Notes under the pieces: model-generated
Databases searched by the model: none
Seen by the model: the letters and a program-made list of their open reading frames with translations, nothing else
What the model was told of the DNA's origin: nothing
Program-made: the position numbers and the translations under genes
In this document: positions 58,414-64,000 of the stretch, piece by piece
Numbering within the stretch: position 1 is the stretch's first letter
How the letters are laid out: every line of letters begins with the position of its first letter
Origin: Caulobacteraceae bacterium
GTDB taxonomy: Bacteria; Pseudomonadota; Alphaproteobacteria; Caulobacterales; Caulobacteraceae
DNA length: 64,000 bases
Assembly (NCBI GenBank): GCA_027487945.1
Contig: JAIYCQ010000048.1
Coordinates: 1 to 64,000 of the forward strand
Direction of reading: 5' to 3'

Positions 58414-59033
58414 CCGTAGACCGTGTTCGGAAAGCCGTTACCGCGGAGCAGATCGGCCGCCAGCAGGTGTCGGGCTCCATACTCGCGCCCGTACCTGGCA
58501 TTGAGTTCGGTGTACCAGATGTTTCGACGCCGTGTCATCTCGGCGAGCAGCAGGCGCCATTCGGTAGCGGAATTCTGCTGCACCAGGCGGTCGACCGCAG
58601 TGCAATCAGGCTCGATGGGGAGCTGGATTTCATGCCGGCCCCAAGCCTTGCCCTGCCCGAGCATGTCGAGATAGTCCATCCGCGCAATATCGGACATGGC
58701 CACAACGGTAGGCTCGTTGAGGCCTTCAGCGAGAATGGCGGTGAGGTTCGCCGTGCGCGCCTCGGTCGCCGCCCCGGTACAGGCCGTGTCCCAGTTTGGG
58801 GTGGATCGCGCGGCGATGCTCTCGGCCTTGATGGTCTGGATCGCCGAGGAGAGCGCTGCCGCATCGCCCGCGATCCAGGCGTCGATGGCAGGGGTCAACC
58901 GGGCCGCAGCGACACCCTCGCCGAACGTCAGTTGCGACGCTGGAGCCGCAGCCGGGACAGGTCCGCTGCCGGAACAGCCGGCCAGAAGCGCCGCCAGAGC
59001 CAGGACCCGCAGGTCATGCAAGCTCAGTTTCAT
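58404..59033 (-). CDS. hypothetical lipoprotein
   Basis: A 209-residue protein with lipobox LLAGC (Cys near residue 20) after MKLSLHDLRVLALA; an ATG five codons earlier is possible. The mature part is mostly helical, with acidic and aromatic residues (WNIWYTELNARYGREYGARH-like ending) and no domain I recognise. It is probably an inner- or outer-membrane lipoprotein. It runs opposite to the purine genes and is not obviously linked to them. Confidence 0.75.
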   Translation of the reverse strand: MKLSLHDLRVLALAALLAGCSGSGPVPAAAPASQLTFGEGVAAARLTPAIDAWIAGDAAALSSAIQTIKAESIAARSTPNWDTACTGAATEARTANLTAILAEGLNEPTVVAMSDIARMDYLDMLGQGKAWGRHEIQLPIEPDCTAVDRLVQQNSATEWRLLLAEMTRRRNIWYTELNARYGREYGARHLLAADLLRGNGFPNTVYGYD

Positions 59034-59116
59034 GTCGTGGCCGCCCATCGTTGCGCCTTGCTCGGGACGTCCGTAGCGGAGAGCAACTAAACGGGTGTTT
59101 AACCGCCCTCTCCTCC

Positions 59117-59548
59117 CTACATCCGTTCGCCCGGCAGACGGCTGGCCTGCTTCACCCAGGCGATGAGCCTGGCCTCGTCAAGCGCGTCGCCTCCGTGGAT
59201 GTGCAAGTAGCGCGTATCCTGGACCTTGGCCGCGACGGGCGGCGCCGGATCCAGCGCGGCGCCGCGCAAGAACGCCACCTTCACGTAGCGGGTGAAGACG
59301 TGGAAGCTGAGAAACCAGCAGCCCTCCTCGACGCCATACAGGGGCGTGTTCCACTTCACCGCCTTGCTCACCCCCGGAACGGCCGCTTCGATCAGCGCGT
59401 CCAGCTGACGCCCGACCGCCTGGGTCCAGCCGGGCATGGCGTCGATTTAGGCCTGCACGGGGGCCTCGCCATAGCCCTTGGCGATCTGCGGGTTGCCGCC
59501 CGAGAGCAGATTCGGCGCCTGCCGGGACCCCGCCTTGCTGACGCTCAT
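59117..59548 (-). pseudogene. DUF1801-family gene interrupted by a nonsense codon
   Basis: The reading frame starts with ATG at 59548 (ATGA overlap with the DUF1275 gene) as MSVSKAGSRQAPNLLSGGNP, then meets TAA at 59449-59447 after 33 codons where relatives have Tyr (VQA-Y-IDAMPGW). It continues in frame as a normal DUF1801 domain, AVKWNTPLYGVEEGCWFLSF to KQASRLPGE. A Met four codons after the stop (59437) could restart a 106-residue product that lacks the N-terminus. A single base change (TAT or TAC to TAA) explains it. A sequencing error is the alternative. Confidence 0.8.
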
Positions 59549-60186
59549 CCGATCCTCCTGTCCCGCACCGCGAGCAGCGCAGCGACCGCCGCGCAAACGC
59601 CGGCGCCGACCCACAGCGCCGCGCCGCCGATCCTGGCATAGCTCAGCGCGCCCAGCACGGCGCCCATGGTCAGCGACATCCAGAGCATCAGGAAGGGCGC
59701 GAAATCCCAGACCGGACCGCCGCGCAGGGCGGCGGCGATCCGCTGGCCCATGCGGACCAGGGCCCCGGTCATGTAGGTGACGCCGATGGCGATATCGCCA
59801 TCGCGCTGGAAGACGGCGTTCAGCGCGCCCATGGCCAGGGCGGCGAAGGCCGCGGAGACAGGGCTGCCCTGGCCGGCCAGCCCGGCGGCGATCGACAGCA
59901 GGGCGGTGACCAGCGTCAGCACGGACACGCGCCGCCAGCGCCACCATTCCGGCGCGGCCAGCACGCCGCCGATCACGCCAAGGACGAAGAGTGCGATCAG
60001 TCCTCCGGCCGTCGCGACGACCGTCAGATCGCCCAGAGCCGCCCCCACGCCAAGTCGGGTCGAGTTGCCGCTCATGAACGAAACAAAGAAGCCGCCGAGT
60101 TGCAGGAACCCGACGGCGTCAATGTAGCCGGCCAGAGCGGCCAGCAGCGCCGCCAGCAACAGAGCAGGTCTGCTGTAGCGGCGCAT
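59545..60186 (-). CDS. DUF1275 (YoaK-like) membrane protein
   Basis: A 213-residue inner-membrane protein of the DUF1275 family, with about six hydrophobic segments. The family signature GYIDAVGFLQLGGFFVSFMSGNSTRLG lies at residues 20-46. Function is not established for this family. It starts 12 bases after ndk on the minus strand and is followed by the broken DUF1801 gene through an ATGA overlap. Confidence 0.9.
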   Translation of the reverse strand: MRRYSRPALLLAALLAALAGYIDAVGFLQLGGFFVSFMSGNSTRLGVGAALGDLTVVATAGGLIALFVLGVIGGVLAAPEWWRWRRVSVLTLVTALLSIAAGLAGQGSPVSAAFAALAMGALNAVFQRDGDIAIGVTYMTGALVRMGQRIAAALRGGPVWDFAPFLMLWMSLTMGAVLGALSYARIGGAALWVGAGVCAAVAALLAVRDRRIG

Positions 60187-60198
60187 TTTCGTTTGGCC

Positions 60199-60618
60199 TT
60201 AGCCGACGATGTCGGCGTCGGTGAAGAACTGGGCGATCTCGATGCCGGCGTTCTCGAGCGAGTCCGAACCGTGGACCGAGTTCTCGCCGATCGAGAGGGC
60301 GAACAGCTTGCGGATCGTGCCGTCGGCGGCCTGCTCGGGGTTGGTGGCGCCCATGACTTCGCGGTAGCGGGCCACGGCGTTGTCGCCCTGGAGGACCTGG
60401 ACGACGACCGGCTCGGCGGTCATCTGGCCGACCAGCTCACCGTAGAACGGGCGCTCAGCGTGAACTTCGTAGAACTTCTTCGCCTGGGCTTCGGTCAGGC
60501 GGACGCGGCGCTGGGCCACGATGCGCAGGCCGGCGTCTTCGATGACGGCGTTGATCTTGCCGGTCAGGTTGCGGCGGGTGGCGTCGGGTTTGATGATCGA
60601 GAAGGTGCGTTCGGTCAT
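60199..60618 (-). CDS. ndk: nucleoside diphosphate kinase
   Basis: A 139-residue enzyme that equilibrates nucleoside triphosphates. It begins [17 protein letters not shown] and has the phosphohistidine H116 in [14 protein letters not shown]. Length and motifs are typical. It is divergent from the ABC-F gene, with about 100 bases that should hold both promoters. Confidence 0.98.
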   Translation of the reverse strand: MTERTFSIIKPDATRRNLTGKINAVIEDAGLRIVAQRRVRLTEAQAKKFYEVHAERPFYGELVGQMTAEPVVVQVLQGDNAVARYREVMGATNPEQAADGTIRKLFALSIGENSVHGSDSLENAGIEIAQFFTDADIVG

Positions 60619-60719
60619 GGCTAGTCTGGGAGCCTTACACAGAGTTGGTGTTTTGAGGGTCGCGGGCTTATAGCGGCGGGCCCTCGATCCGCCAACCTTT
60701 GTGACGACCTAACCGCTTC

Positions 60720-62609
60720 ATGCTTCAAATCAATGACCTGACCTTCGACGCCTGGGGGCGGCGCTTCTTCGAGAAGGCCGGCGTTTCGCTGCCGCCCGGC
60801 TCCAAGGTGGGTCTCGTCGGCCGCAACGGCGTGGGCAAGTCGACGCTGTTCAAGCTGATCATGGGCGAGCTGGCGGCCGGCGGCGACGAGATCGTGCTGC
60901 CGAAGAATGCCCGCATCGGCCAGGTGGCGCAGGAGCACCCCGCCACACCGGTCTCGCTCATCGACACGATCCTGGAGGCCGACGAGGAGCGCCATACGCT
61001 TCTGACCCGGCTGGAGACCGCCGATCCCGAGGAGATGGGCGACATCTGGACCCGGCTGATCGAGATAGACTCCGACTCCGCGCCGGCCCGGGCGGCGGAA
61101 ATCCTCGCGGGTCTGGGCTTCAGCGTCGAGGACCTCGAGCGGCCCATGGCCGAGTTCTCGGGCGGCTGGCGCATGCGCGTCGCCCTGGCGGCGGCGCTGT
61201 TCAGCGAGCCGGACCTCCTGCTGCTGGACGAGCCGACCAACTACCTCGATCTCGAGGGCGCCATGTGGCTCGAGGCCCGGCTGAAGAAGTATCCGCATAC
61301 CGCGCTGATCATCAGCCACGACCGCGAACTCCTGAACAACAGCTGCACCCACATCCTCCACCTGGCCCAGGCCAGGCTGGAGATCTACACGGGCGGCTAC
61401 GACGCCTTCGAGAAGATGCGGGCCGAGAAGTCGCGCCTGCAGCTCTCGGCCAAGGCCAAGCAGGACGCCGAGCGCGCCCACCTGCAGGCCTTCGTGGACC
61501 GCTTCAAGGCCAAGGCCTCCAAGGCCGCCCAGGCCCAGTCGCGGATGAAGCGTCTGGCCAAGATGGAGCCGGTCGCGACGACCATCGAGGAGCGCGTCGC
61601 CCCCTTCACCCTGCCCTCGCCGCCCCGCCCTCTGGCGCCGCCGCTTATCCGGCTGGAGAAGGCGAACGTCGGCTACGAGGAAGGCCGCCCGATCCTGCGG
61701 AATCTGAACCTGCGGATGGATCTGGACGACCGCATCGGTCTGCTCGGCGTCAACGGGGCCGGCAAGTCGACCTTCGCCAAGCTGATCGCCGGAGCGCTCG
61801 GCGTACAGACCGGCGAGCTCCACAGGGACCGCAAGATGCGGGTTGGCTGGTTCCACCAGCACCAGATCGAGGCCATGGATCCGGAGGACACGGCGCTGGA
61901 GATCATCCGCCGCGCCATGCCGGACGCCACCGAGTCCTCGCGCCGCTCGCGCCTCGCCCAGTTCGGCCTGCCGTTCGAGAAGCAGGAGACGACGGTCGAG
62001 AACCTGTCCGGCGGCGAGCGTGCCCGCCTGCTGCTGAACCTGGTGGCGATGGATGCGCCGCACATGCTCATCCTCGACGAGCCGACCAACCACCTGGACA
62101 TCGACAGTCGCCGGGCTCTGCTGGACGCACTCAACGAGTACGAGGGCGCGGTCATCCTGATCACCCACGACCGGTCGCTGATGGAGCTGGTCGCCGACCG
62201 GCTGTGGCTGGCCGCCGACGGCTCGATCAAGCCCTTCGACGGCGACATGGACGACTATGCGAAGTTCGTGATCGACCGGGCCCGCGTCGCCGCCCGCGCG
62301 CCGACCCAGGTCAAGCGCGAGGCCGCCGCCGCGGCGCCGGCCGCGCCGCCGGCCGCCCCGAAGCCTGCCGCCGGCATGGCCGGGCCGCTAAGGCGGCGGC
62401 TGGAGGCGGCAGAAGCCGTGGTCACGCGCACGACGAAGGCGCTCGAGGAGATCGACGCGGTGCTCGCCGACCCGGGGATCTACGTGAAGGACCCCCGCAA
62501 GGCCGCCGAACTCGGCCAGAAGCGCCTCAAGGCCCAGGCCGCCGTCGACAAGGCCGAGGCTGAATGGATGGACATCGCCGAGCAGCTGGCGGCGGTGGAA
62601 ACGGCTTAG
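60720..62609 (+). CDS. ABC-F family ATPase
   Basis: A 629-residue soluble protein with two ABC domains: Walker A GLVGRNGVGKST near residue 32 and GLLGVNGAGKST near residue 341; signatures FSGGWRMRVALA and LSGGERARLLL; Walker B with DEPTN twice. The inter-domain linker (about 230-290) is basic and helical, and the C-terminus has a coiled-coil extension (LEAAEAVVTRTTKALEEI). It is Uup/YheS-like. Such proteins act on the ribosome; no transmembrane part exists. Confidence 0.94.
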   Translation: MLQINDLTFDAWGRRFFEKAGVSLPPGSKVGLVGRNGVGKSTLFKLIMGELAAGGDEIVLPKNARIGQVAQEHPATPVSLIDTILEADEERHTLLTRLETADPEEMGDIWTRLIEIDSDSAPARAAEILAGLGFSVEDLERPMAEFSGGWRMRVALAAALFSEPDLLLLDEPTNYLDLEGAMWLEARLKKYPHTALIISHDRELLNNSCTHILHLAQARLEIYTGGYDAFEKMRAEKSRLQLSAKAKQDAERAHLQAFVDRFKAKASKAAQAQSRMKRLAKMEPVATTIEERVAPFTLPSPPRPLAPPLIRLEKANVGYEEGRPILRNLNLRMDLDDRIGLLGVNGAGKSTFAKLIAGALGVQTGELHRDRKMRVGWFHQHQIEAMDPEDTALEIIRRAMPDATESSRRSRLAQFGLPFEKQETTVENLSGGERARLLLNLVAMDAPHMLILDEPTNHLDIDSRRALLDALNEYEGAVILITHDRSLMELVADRLWLAADGSIKPFDGDMDDYAKFVIDRARVAARAPTQVKREAAAAAPAAPPAAPKPAAGMAGPLRRRLEAAEAVVTRTTKALEEIDAVLADPGIYVKDPRKAAELGQKRLKAQAAVDKAEAEWMDIAEQLAAVETA

Positions 62610-62644
62610 GGCAGCTCCTTCCACCGTCATTGTCACCCTTGTGG

Positions 62645-62661
62645 CGAGGACCCCGTCCTCG
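62645..62661. terminator. hairpin between convergent ABC-F and I78 genes
   Basis: CGAGGAC-CCC-GTCCTCG is a perfect 7-bp stem 36 bases after the ABC-F stop. There is no U-run, so the termination role is uncertain. Confidence 0.3.
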
Positions 62662-62692
62662 GCTCAACGGCTCGTGGCGAAGCAGGCGCCGC

Positions 62693-63019
62693 CTAACCGC
62701 ACTTCACCTCTGTCACGATACCCGTCTCGGCGTCGAAGACGATGTTCAGCCGGTCGGGGCGGTAGTCCATTGTCACCGGGCAGGTGGTGCAGGCCACGCG
62801 CCGCTTCGACGGATCGGTGGGCACCGGGATTTCACTCCGATTGCGGCCGACCAGATACTGCAGCTCGCCCGATTTGCAGGAGTCCTCCGGCGGCGGCGGG
62901 GGCAGCGGCATGGTCGGCGCTTCGGTGACGCGCGGCGGCGGCGGCGGCGCGGGGGCGGGCGTCGAGGCGCAGGCCGACAGGGTCAGCACCGCGGCGAGCG
63001 TGGTCAGCTTGCGGATCAT
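62693..63019 (-). CDS. I78-family peptidase-inhibitor-like lipoprotein
   Basis: A 108-residue protein. Lipobox LSAC with Cys17 follows MIRKLTTLAAVLT, then a Pro-rich linker (about 22-45) and an inhibitor I78-like domain starting CKSGELQYLVGRNRSEI and ending VTMDYRPDRLNIVFDAETG. The I78 family contains small protease inhibitors, often secreted. The start codon overlaps the holC stop as ATGA, so it is translated with holC. The target protease is unknown. Confidence 0.85.
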   Translation of the reverse strand: MIRKLTTLAAVLTLSACASTPAPAPPPPPRVTEAPTMPLPPPPPEDSCKSGELQYLVGRNRSEIPVPTDPSKRRVACTTCPVTMDYRPDRLNIVFDAETGIVTEVKCG

Positions 63020-63480
63020 GCCTTTTTCTCCCATCCGCGCTCGGCCTGCTGCCAGTAGCTGACCGGCAGGCCCTGCGCCTTGAACGTCTTCCACCGGACG
63101 CGGGCGGCGGCGAGGGCCGCATCGTCGCGACCATCGAACAGCACGATACACCGCTCATGGGGCGACAGGTCACCCGGTTCGGCGTCATCGATCAGGAAAA
63201 GGGCATGGGCCCCGTTCGGGTTGTCCTGCCCGGTGGTCAGCAGGATGGGCTGGTGATCGGCGAAGGGCTCGTCGGCCGTGCCGTGCGCCAGGAAACTGTC
63301 CTCGCGATAGCTCCACAGCCAGCCGTCGAGGTGTTCTATCCGGTCAGCTCCGGCGGCCCGCACCAGCGCCCGCCAGCCCCGCTTGAGCGTCTTGTCCAGC
63401 AGGTCAGGCAGCACCTGGTCGAGCGACGAGCGCTCCAGATGGTAGAACCAGACCTCGCAGGGTGGATTGCTCAAACTCAT
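63016..63480 (-). CDS. holC: DNA polymerase III chi subunit
   Basis: A 154-residue HolC-type protein that links the clamp loader to single-strand-binding protein. From the ATG of MSLSNPPCEVWFYHLERSS it shows LDQVLPDLLDKTLKRGWRALV, LWSYREDSFLAHGTAD and the CIVLFDGRDDAALAAARVRWK block of the family. The ATG directly abuts a palindromic repeat whose end supplies GAAGGACGCA, an AAGG-type ribosome site. An in-frame start five codons upstream would sit inside the repeat. It is the first gene of a pair with the I78-like lipoprotein. Confidence 0.92.
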   Translation of the reverse strand: MSLSNPPCEVWFYHLERSSLDQVLPDLLDKTLKRGWRALVRAAGADRIEHLDGWLWSYREDSFLAHGTADEPFADHQPILLTTGQDNPNGAHALFLIDDAEPGDLSPHERCIVLFDGRDDAALAAARVRWKTFKAQGLPVSYWQQAERGWEKKA

Positions 63481-63606
63481 TGCGTCCTTCGACACGGCCT
63501 TTCAGGCCCGCTCAGGATGACCGGATTTGTGGGCAAGACAAACCCGGTGACATCAACCCCTCCAAGTCATCCTGAGCAGCGCCGAAGGCGCGTGTCGAAG
63601 GACGCA
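63481..63606. repeat. palindromic dispersed repeat between holC and pepA
   Basis: Outer arms of 16 bp (63481-63496 and 63591-63606; TGCGTCCTTCGACACG and its complement) and inner arms of 12 bp (GCTCAGGATGAC, 63510-63521; complement 63566-63577) are perfect. Together they form one long interrupted palindrome. It is the best-preserved copy of the repeat family also seen at 57527-57612. It fills nearly the whole intergenic space. Confidence 0.85.
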
Positions 63607-63616
63607 CCGAGCCGGA

Positions 63617-64000
63617 TCAGACCTCGTACTTGTCGGTGACCATCTGGTTCAGCAGGCGAACGCCGAAGCCGACCGCGCCGTCGGGGATGGTCGGGACCGT
63701 CGAGGGCTTCTTCCAGGCGGTGCCGGCGATGTCCAGGTGGGCCCAGGGAACGCCGTTGACGAACTTCTGCAGAAAGAGGGCCGCGGTGATCGAGCCGCCC
63801 GCCCGGCCGTTGCCGGTGTTCTTCAGGTCGGCGACCATGCTCTCGATCTGCTTGTTGTAGGCGTCCGGCAGCGGCAGCCGCCACAGCGCCTCGCCGGAGG
63901 CCTTTGACGCCGCCAGCAGGTTCTCTGACAAGGTGTCGTCGTTGCTGAACAGCCCCGCGTAGTCGTTGCCGAGCGAGATGATGATCGCGCCGGTCAGCGT
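63617..64000 (-). CDS. pepA: leucyl aminopeptidase, C-terminal part
   Basis: The gene enters from the right edge; about 127 C-terminal residues are visible. The segments [40 protein letters not shown] and [13 protein letters not shown] are the M17 (PepA) zinc aminopeptidase C-terminus, including the loop between metal and active-site residues. It ends 10 bases before the palindromic repeat upstream of holC. Order pepA-holC is common in proteobacteria. Confidence 0.95.
   Translation of the reverse strand, partial: TLTGAIIISLGNDYAGLFSNDDTLSENLLAASKASGEALWRLPLPDAYNKQIESMVADLKNTGNGRAGGSITAALFLQKFVNGVPWAHLDIAGTAWKKPSTVPTIPDGAVGFGVRLLNQMVTDKYEV

Overview
The window is high-GC alphaproteobacterial chromosome, best explained as a member of the Caulobacteraceae (Caulobacter/Phenylobacterium type; genus not settled). 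The reasons are the gene content and local order: nuoABCDEFG with the alphaproteobacterial complex I accessory protein NDUFA12 nearby, amiC-PBP1A-prfB divergent from rne, a DnaA-inactivator gene (hdaA) close to ppk-ppx, and a TSCPD-domain relative of the B12-dependent ribonucleotide reductase. There is no prophage, insertion sequence, CRISPR array or plasmid signature. The region is housekeeping chromosome with a few accessory genes and several families of short dispersed palindromes.

Layout. 1-5787 (minus): the 5' part of a NADH dehydrogenase operon, nuoA-B-C-D-[SnoaL-like]-E-[small membrane protein]-F-G, running off the left edge. 5925-7589 (plus): an AbgT-family transporter and tRNA-Asp. 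7821-9653 (plus): a COQ4-family gene coupled to a TetR regulator, then a NUDIX hydrolase. 9658-10728 (minus): an SPFH membrane protein with a small Arc/CopG-like partner, behind a perfect 16-bp palindrome. 10836-13908: a glycosyltransferase converging on a CFA-synthase/DUF1295 pair. 14039-17156 (minus): tRNA-Val, HU and Lon, the last with a heat-shock-type promoter. 17227-22088 (minus): amiC, PBP1A and prfB, the last with an intact programmed +1 frameshift. 22493-27440 (plus): RNase E, an M48/TPR metalloprotease and a DsbA-like lipoprotein. 27456-33871: thiG (minus), a two-component system (plus), a small unknown gene, a cold-shock gene, an amidohydrolase and thiS (minus).

33936-36990 (plus): aroQ, accB, accC, aat. 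36933-37950 (minus): a DUF2155 protein and NDUFA12. 38212-42343 (plus): a degenerate NrdJ-like protein and two secreted pentapeptide-repeat proteins. 42491-44269 (minus): aspS. 44526-50720 (plus): hdaA, a membrane protein, a zinc alcohol dehydrogenase, ppk and ppx (polyphosphate synthesis and breakdown, with a possible Pho box). 50901-54217 (plus): a von Willebrand A-domain protein and an erythromycin-esterase-like protein. 54360-56387 (minus): a HAD phosphatase and RNase D. 56481-58413 (plus): purM, purN and a small zinc-ribbon gene. 58404-60618 (minus): a lipoprotein, a DUF1801 gene broken by one nonsense codon, a DUF1275 membrane protein and ndk. 60720-62609 (plus): an ABC-F ATPase. 62693-64000 (minus): an I78-type inhibitor lipoprotein, holC and the 3' end of a leucyl aminopeptidase.

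The observations most worth following are: the ribonucleotide-reductase relative that has lost its recognisable catalytic motifs but kept a conserved C-terminal module; the SPFH/Arc-like pair with its palindromic operator candidate; the COQ4-TetR pair with an adjacent operator-like inverted repeat; two paralogous exported pentapeptide proteins sharing the same cysteine frame; the complete RF2 frameshift site; and a dispersed palindrome that appears to supply the ribosome-binding site of holC. I did not find a clearly unprecedented multi-gene system. The strongest candidates for new biology are the NrdJ-like pseudoenzyme and the SPFH/Arc pair.
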